DNA of 64,000 nt from Euphorbia lathyris (GCF_963576675.1 NC_088918.1:69489501-69553500); one strand, 5' to 3'; positions 23,836 to 35,476 are shown, numbered from the stretch's first letter. Notes: generated by a model not told the origin, from the letters alone. Numbers and translations: made by a program.

Positions 23836-23845
23836 TTGGAGCATC

Positions 23846-24090
23846 AAGTTAAAATTTGAGAAGGGAGAATGAAAAATCAGCTCCAACAGCCTCTCAAATC
23901 ACTAGGAGCCTCTCCATCCTCTCTATTAATAGAGAGGATCTCTCCACCTCTTAGTGCATCATAACTTCATTTTTTATTAATAATTTATTATTAAAGACTC
24001 TCCTTTCACTATTGGTAAATATAACAATCATTAATAATTTTAATTATAAAATAATAAATAAGAAGTGAATGTAAGGAGATAATAGTAAGA
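23846..24090. mobile_element. MITE remnant related to 55091-55672
   Basis: The segment shares gagcatc, 'aaaatttgag', 'cagcctctcaaatcacta', 'tctctattaatagagag' and 'ttattaataatttattatt' in order with the Harbinger-type MITE at 55091-55672. It has internal deletions and no clear right end; it stops where the Gag-ubiquitin duplication begins. Confidence 0.55.
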
Positions 24091-24263
24091 TAATTACCGT
24101 TGACTCCAACATCCCAACCCTATATTACAGCTGTAGAACCAGAAGTAGACAATTAAAATCACAAATCAAGCAAGAAACGATGTTAAAGTGATAAGCAACA
24201 TAACATCAGGTGAATCCAGGAGAAACATTTCCACCATAATTTTCTGCAACTTCAAATCCCAAT

Positions 24264-24786
24264 CTGCATAATTAAACAAGTAATGACAAAATAAATTGCA
24301 AGTTCTAAATTAAAAGACAATTAAGAATGTGCAAACATATTCATTTCATATTCAATCTTTGATGTGCCATTTAAAGGCAGGCTATCAATTGAGTTTCATT
24401 GATCATGTCACATAATCATTGGAAAAGGGTGTATAAGTTTAAGTTCCCAGAAGTTCAAACATTAACATAAATTGGGATGGAAAAGCACATTCAGAATAAT
24501 TGCACATTACACATACTGAGCTGCTTCAAACCCAATTGACCCCAATGTTTTGCATCCATAGGAAGAGTAACATGTTGAGATTTAGAAAACTTATTCACAC
24601 AATGCTTTTAATTTTTAATGCATATTATTTACCTATTCATGAGTGACATAGCTTGAATGGAACCCTCCATTAAATCATATAATATCCATTAAGTTAAGAG
24701 ACCAGCTGAATAAGGACAAATTCTGCAAATGAACTAATATAACCTCTTTTACTCTACCGCATTTAGGTATCTACAAACGACATACC
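24264..24786 (-). other. Candidate spliced intron in the 3' part of the left Gag-ubiquitin locus
   Basis: Minus-strand donor AAG|GTATGTC at 24787/24786 and acceptor AATTATGCAG at 24264, separated by about 520 bp. The right copy lacks this segment and joins the corresponding flanks directly. Splicing is predicted, not shown. Confidence 0.5.
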
Positions 24787-24802
24787 TTGCTAGGCTCCAT
24801 TA

Positions 24803-25924
24803 ATGAACACATAAGAATATGGTAGACTGGTTTTGAATATTGTAGTCGGCTATAGTCCTTGTACCATCTACCAGAGCTTTACCAGCAAACAACAGAATCT
24901 GTTTGCATGGGGGCAGACCCATCATGTCCTGGATTTTGGTCTTCGCAGTATCAATTGTGTCAATACTCTCAACTCCCAAGATGAAGCTCGTGCCAACTAA
25001 ATGTTTCACGAAAATCTGCATACCACTTCCCGGACAAAGAACAAGGTTGTCGCAAGTAGACGACTTCTGAATGTTATAGTTTGGAAGCATGCACTCATTT
25101 ACATAATGCCCTTCCTAGTTACAGTTTAAGCACTTCACTTGTGAAATGTTCATTTTTGGTTTGTTCATCGAAGATTTGTCCACTTCATGTTTCTGCTTTG
25201 GCTTTTTAGGCTCTTGATAGTCATCAAAACAACTACGCTTGTTGGCATTGTTGTTGGAACTATTTTCAACAGATGTTGTTTCAGTGAAATGTGCCTCAAC
25301 ATTAATCTTAATAGATGTGAGGCGATCCTCTTCTAACTCTAGATGGCGAGCGACATCCTCAAAAGTCCTTATACTTTCGTTATTGATTAGGTGCATCCTC
25401 ACATGGTCCCAACTGTTTTGTAAAGAACGAATAACAGCTTGAACCTTCTGCTCTTCAGTCATTTTCTGACCGGCATCACTAAGCTCATTGATCATGTTAG
25501 ACATTTCTCTTAAATGCATCTTCATGGTATGATCATGACGCATCTTATAAGTATCGAATTTGAGAGCTAGGGAACGAAGCTTTGGTAGAGACATACCTCC
25601 AAACTTGTGTTTCAATGCGATCCATAGATCCATCGCATTGTCATAAAAGTGGAATTGCTTAGCAATTTCATCATTCATCGCACTAAGTAAGATGATGCAA
25701 GCAGTGGAGTTCTTCTTCCTCCAGGCCACATAGGCCTCTAGGTCCCTTTTATGTTGGGATGTAGTACCTTCTTCAGGTTTAGCCATAACTGAACTCAAAG
25801 AATCAAGAATCTCTTGCTCTTCTAGCAAGTGCCGGATTTTCATACTCCATACCTCATAGTTTACTCCATTCAACTTGAGACCTTTGTTGAGTTCAGCAAC
25901 AATCGATTTTGATGCTGAAGTCAT
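24803..25924 (-). pseudogene. Gag-zinc knuckle-ubiquitin-like fusion, broken left copy
   Basis: The likely start is ATG 25924 ('MTSASKSIVAELNK'), just after a candidate splice acceptor (TTGTAG, 25946-25941). A copia-type Gag domain follows ('LKLNGVNYEVWSMKI', 'DLWIALKHKFGG', 'MTEEQKVQAVIRSLQ'). The knuckle reads CLNCN-stop-EGHY..EC: a TAG at 25115-25117 replaces the residue after the second Cys pair. The frame then stays open through a ubiquitin-like domain (25021-24803) beginning '[10 protein letters not shown]' and including 'VESIDTID', 'KIQD' and '[10 protein letters not shown]'. It ends 'FLCVH' without the di-glycine C-terminus. With the nonsense codon and lost tail it is probably non-functional, though some ubiquitin positions (F4, K6, Q31-D32) are closer to ubiquitin than in the right copy. 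Confidence 0.85.
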
Positions 25925-25940
25925 TGATAATCCTAATGAT

Positions 25941-27180
25941 CTACAATAGAACATACTGTTAGTTGTACGTAATAAGAGAGAAACTAACTTGTAGAAATAC
26001 ATATAAATACATAACAATAACTCATTAAATCAGAATAGTAAGTAGCAAGTAAAACATAACTTGAAGAATTCATGAACATTATCAACAATAACTCATTAAA
26101 TCAAAATAGTAAGTAGCAAGTAAAACAATAAACCTACCCCTAAAAAAGAGCACCCTTAAATTGTTTCAGCAATCAAAATTCCCTTCGTTTGATCAATGGA
26201 GGACTTGTTTTATAGAACAACAACAACATAATTTATATATATAACAAGCTTAATACATTGAATAGATTCATGTACTTTTTCAGATTATTGCTTAAAATGA
26301 TCTATGTTTGAAATGATCCATTAGCCTCTGAAATTGCTTAAAATGATCCATTAGCCTCTGAAATTGCTTAAAGTGATATAAACGAACTTATCTAAATCGC
26401 TCATTACCACATGGACTAAGAAGGTTGAGATGTTTTAAACAAGTTTAAAAGGCTAATGATATAGACATCTCCAAAACTCAAAGGACCAATTAAATAATCT
26501 GAACAAGTATAGAGGCACCTAATATATTAATCCTATATAATATCAACTTCACATCACATGCATTGCCAAGTAACATGGAGTAGAACCCCTGCGAATACTT
26601 AATGGATACTAATAAATTATCAAATTCCCAAACACAAAATTCATATAAGGAAAGGGAACACCTTAAATCTAAAATTATAAGAACCACTATCGTGTTCATG
26701 ATCATCATTGGGATACAATGCCAATAATTTTGGTCACTGAGATGAGAATTTTTTGTTTCCAGATATTTATATGAGTGTCATTTTCCTAATCCCTACCATT
26801 TTTTAGCTATACACGAAACTTTCACTTAAATTGTGTCTTCACCCAAACAAACAATTCACGCTATCCAGTTGGAGAAAAGGAATCCCAAATTCATTTTTCA
26901 ATTTGTTCATATGCAGAATTTTCTAAGATGCCAAACAAAGCACATAAAACAAAAAGCAGCATGAATATAAACCTAATGGGCACTATCTCAATTCTAATCC
27001 CTAGAAAGAGAGAGAGAGAGAGATTCAGAGTATCTGACCAGTGGGATCTGTTCTGCTCCTCCTTTGAAGTTAGGCCGATATTCTGCTCCGGTCTTTATGC
27101 CAATGGACTTACCCAGTTCGATCGCCTCCTAAGCCGGAACAGAGAATCCGATCTCCTCTTAATCGGGACTTGAATGATGG
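25941..27180 (-). other. Upstream region of the left Gag-ubiquitin locus
   Basis: No ORF supported. A candidate 3' splice site lies next to the start codon, and a conserved, less AT-rich block at about 27010-27170 is shared with 53600-53760. The latter is a good candidate for a non-coding first exon or promoter region. Confidence 0.45.
26311..26370. repeat. Perfect 30-bp tandem duplication
   Basis: Two identical 30-mers (aaatgatccattagcctctg plus ten bases) abut at 26340/26341. A similar but diverged half-unit precedes them. Confidence 0.9.
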
Positions 27181-27297
27181 TTGAGTCGTCGAGAGATGAG
27201 GTGAAGAGAGATCAACTAGTGAGGAAATGGAAGGACAAACTTCTGTTGGACTAACCATTCCTTTAGCGAGAAATTATACAGCGTGTATTGAACCCTA

Positions 27298-27400
27298 GAA
27301 TAGCTGCGGCCGTAACCGGAAAAATGACTGAGACGTGGAACCAAGCCAATAAAATACAGAATAGCTGCGGGCGGAACCGAAAAAGGACCGAGACGTGTGT
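27298..27400. repeat. About 61-bp tandem duplication
   Basis: The block gaatagctgcggccgtaacc recurs 61 bp later as gaatagctgcgggcggaacc, followed in both by a gactgagacgtg-like end. A single related block occurs at about 55983. Confidence 0.7.
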
Positions 27401-28199
27401 TGCACGATATATATATAATATTTTTAAATATATTAAATATAGTTAAATTATTATAAAAAATGTAGTAATAGGTAATTTATAATCTAATTAATTTTATTCT
27501 AATAATCAGTAATAAATTATTAAAATTTTCTTTAAAAACTACATAACCCACTTACAAAATAAGAGCTTCAGATATATTTTTAGTTTGAATAATTGATAAG
27601 GATTATATTCACATATTGAAATATGTGATAAGCATTTATTGTTTGATAAAATCATAATATTATATTATTATCTATATATAATTTAATTATCTTTTGCTAC
27701 TTTGCAAACGTATAAAAAACATTAATATAAGCAGGGTCGTTTCTGATCTTTTAGAGGCTCGAGTCGAGATGATAAATTTGGATCTTTATATAAAAAATTT
27801 TAAGTTGGAGGTTGAATGATTTTTTTTATTACAAGGAATAAGGTACTAATTTTCCTTTAAAAAAAGTACTAATTTAGTCATATATTTATTAGGAGAAAGC
27901 AATTAACATTCATAAACAAAATAATGCAATTTTTAGCATAACGTTTATCAATTCGTACATTTTCAAGCTTAATTGATGAAACTGAGGTCTTTTATGTGTA
28001 ATTTCTTGTTATATCCTCACTCCTCTACCGTTCAGGTCATTAAATATGAAAATAACTCATTTTTAATGTTAATGGAAAAAACTCATTTTTAATCAACTAG
28101 GTTTGAAATTGCACCAACTCGTAAACGTTATAAATTGATAATTTAGATTTAAAGAAACATGGAAATTATAGTAACAATTCATTACAGAAAATAAATGGA
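27401..28199. other. AT-rich DNA, no gene
   Basis: Contains a possible hAT-like terminus at 27733 (cagggtcgtttctgatcttttagaggc), otherwise AT-rich sequence without recognisable content. Confidence 0.4.
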
Positions 28200-28419
28200 A
28201 AAAATATATTTGATAGCGATAAAATAAGGTGGGAAAGGAAAAAAATATTTGAAAGTAATTAAAAAATGGGAAGAAAGAGATCCGTACCCTCAATCTCAAT
28301 AAATGAAAAAAGTGTATGTTTGATAGTGATAAAATAAGGTGAGAGAGGAAAAAATATTTGAAAGTAATTAAAAAATGGGAAGAAGGAGGTTCGAACCCCC
28401 AACCTCAAGTTAAAACTAG
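28200..28419. repeat. About 110-bp tandem duplication next to the Helitron end
   Basis: The motif tttgatagcgataaaataagg at 28209 recurs 110 bp later, and both units end with a gaagaa.gag.t(t)cg.accc-like block. The right unit ends at the Helitron terminus. Confidence 0.75.
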
Positions 28420-30051
28420 TCGAAAACCCGTGCGATGCACGGGGTATGAAACTTTTATATAATTTAGATAAATAAATAAATTGACATATTTACTTTTAAA
28501 TAATTTTATATCAAGATATGAAAAAAATTTATATTATATATATTTGAAATTAATATATATTTTTTAATGATAATTCAAATTAAATTAATTTTAAAAATAA
28601 TTAACTACTTTTTTTTATAGAATTTTAACTAAAGATGAATGATTTATTTATTTTTACAAAATTCAATGATTTGTACTTTTTAAGAATTTTAATACATTTT
28701 CATATTCCAAATATTCTGTGAAACAATAATAATAAAATAGCATATTAATTAAGAAATATATTAGAATATAATAAAAAACTAAAAATTAAATTAAACTATA
28801 ATTAAAATTAAATATTATATTTACGATACAAAAGAATTACAATTTAGGTTAAACAAAAATTGAATTAAACAAACTATTACAATCAATACTTTTCTAATGT
28901 TGCATATGAAGAAATTTTATCAATTCAATATGTTACATATAAAAAAATAAAATTTGTAAGAATTAGTCACAAATTCATCTTGATGATAATTATTTTGGTT
29001 GGTGGAATTTTATAATCACCAATTATTTGAATTCAATTATTCATTCTGCTACAATAAAATTCACCCGAATGCATAACGCGTGGGACTGTGTAGCTTCGTG
29101 AATGGACAACAGTTAGCCAATCAGAAAGAAGAGCCACGATAGATCCGCAAGGCACCGAAAGCGAATGGGGCTGCCCACTTAATTGTTAGGTATTCCTGTT
29201 CCAATGCTAATTCTCATGTTTCAATTGTAAAACCGTTTTGGCTAACATCTGTTCTTGAACAGGACCTTCTATCATGTTTCGTTTAATTGAAGTCTTTTTT
29301 ATTTCAAAAAATAAAATAAAATAAAATTCACCTGAATTTCAGATTGATCAATTTCTTAACTAAAATTCACCCGAATGCATAACGCGTGGGACTGTGTAGC
29401 TTCGTGAATGGACGACAGTCAGACAGTCAGAAAGAAGAGCCACGACAGATCCGCAAGGCACCGAAAGCGAATGGGGTTGCCCACTTAATTGTTAGGTATT
29501 CCTGTTCCAATGCTAATTCTCATGTTTCAATTGTAAAACCGTTTTGGCTAACATCTGTTCTTGAACATGACCTTCTATCCTGTTTCGTTTAATTGAAGTC
29601 TTTTTTATTTCAAAAAATAAAATAAAATAAAATTCACCTGAATTTTAGATTGATCAATTTCTTAAGGAATTTTTAATTTGAATAATTTTTATATCACTAA
29701 CTAATATATTATGATTTCCATTATATATAAAAAGAAAAATACAAAAAAGAAAATCTATCAACTACATGTTTCTTTTATTTGAAATAATACTTAAATTGGA
29801 AAAGATATGATCCACTTCGCATGTTTATTGTTTGGTATTCATCTTTTAATGTTGTTTGAATTTTTTATCCAATAAATCCTTGAGAAATAATAGGATAGGA
29901 AGTAGAATTTCAGCCAAATTTTCTTGAAAAGGATTATAGCAAAAAAAGAAAAAATAAATAAATAATAAATATTATTTTTAATCGGTAAAAACTGAGGGAA
30001 CGACACCTCAACTCCATCGTTACTGTTTTAATATATATATATATATATAGA
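28416..30051 (-). mobile_element. Non-autonomous Helitron
   Basis: Read on the minus strand the element begins TCTATATATA at 30051. It ends with a hairpin (CCCGTGC-atc-GCACGGG, stem at about 28427-28443), seven bases and CTAG at 28419-28416. The base before TC is A and the base after CTAG is T, as expected for insertion between A and T without target duplication. Length 1,636 bp. No Rep/helicase ORF is present, so mobilisation would need an autonomous Helitron. Most of the interior is AT-rich; it carries a duplicated LINE-derived fragment at 29056-29666. Confidence 0.75.
29056..29666 (+). pseudogene. Tandemly duplicated LINE RNase H tail fragment inside the Helitron
   Basis: Two near-identical units of 306 bp start at 29056 and 29362. 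Each encodes a short RNase H-like C-terminal piece ('KANGVAHLIVRYSCSN', compare the 'ANRVAHxLAR' motif of plant LINE RNase H). This is followed by a stop and an A-rich tail (aaaaaataaaataaaataaaa) like a LINE 3' end. No complete domain remains. The fragment lies antisense to the Helitron. It was probably captured or inserted once and then duplicated. Confidence 0.65.
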
Positions 30052-30324
30052 TTATCCCACTCATCTTTTGGTTTTTCAAAAACTTTACAAAATAGAAGAG
30101 GAAAATTTCAAAATTGGATCAAATGGGAGGTCTATTTACATGTTTAGACCAATTGCCCAAACCAATACCTATATAGATTCTATATTTGTGACTTTCCAAA
30201 ATATCTCAAACCTTTCATCTTCCCCCTTTCATGTCTATCAGTTTCATCTTCCCTTTCTCTCTATCGTTTCATCTTCCTCTTTCTTTTGTCTCATTGTTTT
30301 TATGAAGGCATTGCTCTTCATTTT

Positions 30325-31914
30325 TGTCACACCCGACCCTAGACGACCCCAATCGGCATCGGGCGTGGAATAGAAAGATCACAATCAACACTTAATAGTC
30401 TCCAAATATCATCAATATCACTTTTCTAGGTATTCCTTTTAAACGTACATTCTAAACAAATCCATATTCCTATTACATTAAAACCTCAACATATTTATCA
30501 ACTTCATCATATTACAATTAAATACTAAAGTTCTAACCATAATTCTAACAATAAGCAGCCAACTTCCAAACATCGCCTAATCGGTCGGTAACATTTTCTA
30601 TATCCTGTACCTTCACCTAAAAACATTAAAACATTTAAAAAGGTGAGACAAAAATCCCAGTAAGAAATTATCAGCTATAAAAACCAACTTTACTTAACAT
30701 AGCTATAAATATACATTTATAAAGGGATTTAATCAAAACCTTATAAAATATACTCAAAACTTAAGTTTATAATATAATCATCAAAACCTTATAAAATATA
30801 CTTAAAACTTAAGATCATAAAATAAAATTTGTGTATGTGTATCCATCCTCGAATTCCACCCGTGTAGATCATAACATCAATCATAACAATATCGAGATAT
30901 CTCATTTATATCTCGTTCTTTGCCTAACAATTAGGACTACCAGCCGTGCACTCTGGCCATACCGTCATTAGGTATGGTCTCAATCCAAAAACAATTCGTA
31001 AGAAATCATCAAATTCATTTTATTTAATATATATATATATATATATATACATTGAAACCAAAAATATGTATGTATATATGTAAATACTTCACTTGTTCAT
31101 AATCAAGCTCACAATTTTTCAATTCTCCAAAACATCAAAATCCTTTATACCATCAATCAATAAAAATTCCAAAGTTACTCAACCAAATTAAGCCTTAAAT
31201 CAACATAATCAAGTAAAATCTGAAATTCACATAGAAGCATAGACAATAGCTTCATTTGAACTATAATTTCACAATAAAAAGCAAAATCGTGAAAAACCTC
31301 AATTTTACAAAATTCCTGCATAACCTTAAAATATCAATTTCTGAAAATTCTTTGATTATATATATATATATATGTATATATATAAAACTCAAAATATAGT
31401 TGATAGTTACTTACCTTGGTCACTAATTGAGAAAAACACACCCGTTCAATTCTCCTCTAAATTCTGTCTAAGACGTTTCCATCCAAACACTGCCGAAACT
31501 TAAAAACTCTTCAGTTAGGACTTAGATCTATACATAAGGATATTATGTTTTCAATTTCGAGTGATTCGGATGGTCGAATCTCCGTAAATCAAAGAAACGG
31601 TGGAGAAACGGTTCAGGAACGATAAAGATAAAGAAGATCAAGAATGAAAGAAAAGAAAAAGAAAAAAAAAGAAAAGATATCTTGATCTCCCACATTTTCG
31701 CCATATATATATACAAATCTGACGAATATCTATTTTGGTCCTCCATCTTTATATAATCTTTTAAAAATTACTTTAAACTTTTAATTTATACATAAAACTA
31801 TCAAATTAACTCCAAACTTTTTCTATAACACTGATTTAACTTCACACACCCAATAATTATAAGATATATTACTATCAAGGTATAAATTCTAGAAATTTAG
31901 ACTCGAACGTGATA
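30325..31914. repeat. Solo LTR with perfect 5-bp target duplication
   Basis: A 1,590-bp segment starts TGTCACACCCGACCC and ends AACGTGATA. The ends form a short inverted repeat (TGTCAC / GTGATA, with one C-to-T change from GTGACA). Identical 5-mers atttt flank it at 30320-30324 and 31915-31919. No internal coding DNA is present, so it fits a solo LTR left by recombination. Orientation is not certain. Confidence 0.7.
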
Positions 31915-32132
31915 ATTTTTCTGTTTCATCTTCATCTATTAGTTTTTGTCTTCTTGTGCGAATCGAAGACATCGTTATTCGACGTTCTTCTATGTTTATC
32001 ATATGTTTATTGTCGATTTCAATGGCAAAATGAGGAAATAAGGTAAGTAGCTAATGTTTCATCTTCATCTTTTTTTCCAGAAAATAACTTTGCAAAATGA
32101 GTTTGCTCACAATTTGCAAAATTTGCGAAGAG

Positions 32133-32210
32133 AAATTCACCTTGAAAAGGATGATTTTGCTTCGCAGAAAGCGAACCTGCGAAGCAAAATCATCATTTTC
32201 AGGTGAATTT
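32133..32210. repeat. Hairpin with 35-bp arms ending in TTCGCAG
   Basis: Arm 32133-32167 pairs with 32177-32210 (one mismatch and one indel) around a 9-base loop. Further TTCGCAG copies follow at about 32213-32245. Confidence 0.85.
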
Positions 32211-32728
32211 ATCTTCGCAGTCTTCGCAGATTCATTTTCTGCGAAGTAAAAATCATCATTTTTCAATTGTTTTTTTTTCTTCACAGACTTTGCAAATTCT
32301 CTCTCTGCGAAACATTTCTTTCATTATCCCCTAAAATGACTTAATTTTTGTGAAGGTTGAATACAAAAGCATCAATCACAGTGATCCATTTATCTTGAAT
32401 ACAAAGGCATCAATCAGAGTAAGGGGTGATTGGAATGTGATGAAGATGGTGAAGACCAAGGCATCAATCATAGTGAGGGGTGATTGCGATGTTCTAATTC
32501 CTTTTGCTTCTGAACTTTCCAAAGGCCATTAATTTTATATGACGCTGCCGATTTTTCTTGCTTCTGTAAAGCTTGGAAGTACTTGAATGTTATGATTATT
32601 GTTTAGGATTTAGGGTTTAGAGTTTGAATTATTGTTACAATCTTGTTGTAAATTTTGATAATGTTATGATTTTAATGTTATAATTATTGATGCAATATTT
32701 TGTTATTATGATTTTAATGTTATATACC

Positions 32729-32886
32729 ACTTCGCATTTTTCGCAAACTGCGAAGGTAAATTCTACTTCAGTACATGATTTTGCTTAACAGTTTGCGAAA
32801 ACTGCGAAGTAAAAGTAATTCTGCGAAATAGTGTTTACCTTCGCAGGCTTCGCAGTTTGCGAAAAATATGAAGTAAAATCATGTAC
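32729..32886. repeat. Second TTCGCA-rich inverted repeat
   Basis: The block 32729-32760 (acttcgcatttttcgcaaac, continuing) pairs with 32834-32874, and 32770-32787 pairs with 32869-32886. Together with 32133-32210 this makes a 750-bp region studded with TTCGCA/TGCGAA. Confidence 0.8.
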
Positions 32887-33160
32887 TCAAGAAGGATTAT
32901 CCTAGGAAAAAACATATAAAATATTAAAAAACGAAGCGCCAAGTTTGCAAGAAGAAAGATTTTACGTATATATGAGTCGATAATTAAAAACGGATGTCAA
33001 GTTCGCAAACTAAAAAAGAATAAAAAAGAGAAACGAAGAGAGAAAGAAAAAAGAGTAAAAAATTTCTAAATGGTTATATATATATATATGAATGACATTT
33101 TGAGAAAGTCACAAATATATAGTATAGATAGGTAATTACTTGGATAATTGGTATAAATAT

Positions 33161-33620
33161 GTTTTTTTTATAGAAATTGGGACAAGACAGAACTTGGGCG
33201 GGATGACACCCATGACCCAAGAACTGACAAACCCTCAATATATAAAAAAAAAAGAAAAAATTGAGTGTTTGAACAAGAGAAGAGGAAGGAGAACAAACAA
33301 AAGAAAGGGGGAGGAGAAAAGAAAGGAAAAGTTAAGAAAAACACAATTGTGAAATACTACAAATGTCATCATTGATAAACCTGTGGCAAAAAGCAGGAGC
33401 TGAAGGCCACCAATTGATCAAGGAGGAAGAGACTCCAAACTTTGCCAATGCATCAGCAACTCTATTTCCTTCCCGAAAGATGTGTGAAAAGATAATGTTC
33501 ATTCTAGAGAAAATGCTGAGACAATGTAACCACTCTTGTCGAATACTCCAAGGAACATCCATGGCGCGATGCCTAAGCAGATTAACTACGTACATTGAAT
33601 CTGACTCAATATGTAAATGA
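33161..33620 (-). pseudogene. 5'-truncated LINE: RNase H domain, 3' UTR and tail
   Basis: The minus-strand frame from about 33620 to 33332 encodes the C-terminal half of a plant LINE RNase H domain: 'LHIESDSMYVVNLL' (Asp-containing motif), 'FREGNRVADALAKFG' (catalytic His/Asp region of the family) and the C-terminal '...SISQLCFS' before the stop. A pyrimidine-rich 3' UTR follows with gggtcatgggtgtcatcccg, then a short A-run at about 33168-33161. The 5' end is missing, as is usual for LINE insertions. Only a fragment of ORF2 remains, so it is non-functional. Confidence 0.8.
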
Positions 33621-35476
33621 GCCTCTTATTTAACTCAGTTTTATAAGTATTAAATCAAATCAACAACTCTAAGATATTAAATTAATACTACATATAATAA
33701 ATATAAATCGATATTTGGGAGATACAAGGGACGAACTAACCACTACTCAAGGATGGAATTGGTGATCGGGAGGGATTTGGCCCCCCGGGCTATGAGCTAG
33801 CTCCGCCCCTGGGTGTTAGTCGGGCGTGCTTGGCCCTTCAAGATTAATTAGGATAGTCGGGAATGAATTAGGAGTTAGCCAGATTTATATTTTTGTATTT
33901 TTACTTGTTATATTAAATTTAATTAAAATATTTATTATACTATCTAAAAATAATAATGTAAAATTATTTAATATAGAAAAATATGTATATTTATAATATA
34001 TACCTTTAAAAATGTATGAAAATTAATATTTCAACAACAATGTCATTGAAACAACTCAAACAAATAAAATATAATGTTCACAAGTAATATAATTCATCAA
34101 AAGCTATGAAATAATGTCCTTCAAATCTTAATATGTGCCATGAAAATAAGTAGAAAACACAATTAAACTAAAATATTTGAAAATAATAAACACAATTCAC
34201 AAATAAGCATGTGACAATGTTCAAAAGTGAATTATAATAAAGAAATTAATAATAAAAAACGTTTTTGTTCACCATCGCTTAAGCGGCATTAAGGCATAGC
34301 CCAAATCGCTAAAATCATCTATGTGCCAAAAAACACTAGAGGGACTAATTAGAAAAAATCAGAGTAGATTCTCGATTTTGAGCACCTAAGTAGCATATGC
34401 ATCCTTGGTTTTGAACAATGGCCTCTATTATTAAATATCGTTGCTTTTTGGATCCAAAATAGTATTGCCTTAAGAATAAAAATGTTGCCTTTAGTTTAAA
34501 ATTCTGCTGCTTTACTTACTAAAGGTAACGATTGGATAAATGTAGGGGTGTTTGGTTACCTACTTTTCACCTCCTGTTTGTCTTTTCATTTTAAAAGGCA
34601 GAGTTTTAGGTGTTTGGTTAGACACCTCCTCCTATTTGGCTTTTATAGCTGAAAAGCAGTTTTTTACAAAAGTAGTGAATCCTGCTTTTTGCAAAAGCAG
34701 TCTTTCTAAAAAGCAAACAGCAAACCGTAACAACAAACAACAAACAAGAACAACAAATAACAAGTAGCCCACGAGTTCGTAATATCTTTGCTTTCAAGGT
34801 TCATTTTTTGTTGCCTTTAATTGTATCCTCCGAAGCGTTGCACTTGCTCAAACTTAAAGCAAAGATATCTCCGTCGTTGTAATACACAATATTTTCGTTA
34901 CGTTTGAGAGCAAGGCAATATACCAACAAAAAGAAATTGGCCAAATCCGTTGTCTTATCCCATTTTTAGTCCTATTGTAATAGATTTTTATGCATACGCA
35001 ACGAGTACATGTCATTGCATATGCAATCTATGGTGTAGTGTCCCAAGGATCGGTACTAGATTCTTAAATACAGTATCCTACAATATCCTCTTTTGCATTA
35101 TTCCATGATCTTGGTTCGTTTTATCAAGCTTCTCCATCTCATATCTAATAATCCAATTATGAAGAAAGACAATTCGATGAAGAAATTATTTATTAGTGGG
35201 AACATCATTAAATTTTTTTATCATGATATTTGTCATTTTGGTAGTTTTGAACGTTATTAAATCATCTTGTATTGTTTATCTTAATTTCTAAAATAAATTT
35301 AAGAAATCAAGTTAAACCTTTATTTTTTTTTATTAAAGTTAAGGTTAAATTTTAAATGAAAATAATCTTAATCTTTTATATTAATAATCATAGATATAGT
35401 TTTAAAAAATTTATTTGTTTTAGAAAGTATAAGTATAATTACAAATTATATATAAGTATATATTTAATTCGTAGGT
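33621..35476. other. Transposon debris without a supported gene
   Basis: 33820-34000 resembles, in diverged form, the interior of the hAT-type element at 54152-54662. 33770-33815 (ggccccccgggctatgagct, agctccgcccctggg) looks like a terminal fragment of another DNA transposon. 34544-34700 (ggggtgtttggttacctact) resembles one end of a hAT-type MITE. None has both ends visible. Confidence 0.4.

Larger units (their letters stand above)
24090..27200 (-). repeat. Left copy of the duplicated Gag-ubiquitin locus
   Basis: The stretch is colinear with 51450-53800: the shared 3' flank (gttgactccaacatcccaaccctata), the coding region, the upstream block with aacaataactcattaaatca, and the distal block agagattcagagtatctgaccagtggg. 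The copies diverge through small indels; a candidate 3' intron (24264-24786) is present only here. Similarity fades beyond about 27200 and 53800. Confidence 0.85.

Noticed and set aside
28386..28405. ggttcgaaccccc, like a tRNA B box or SINE
   Set aside because: No A box or cloverleaf partner at the right distance; it is the end of a 110-bp tandem duplication.
31543..31746. ORF in the solo LTR
   Set aside because: Phe/Ser-rich translation of a purine-rich tract; inside a defined LTR.
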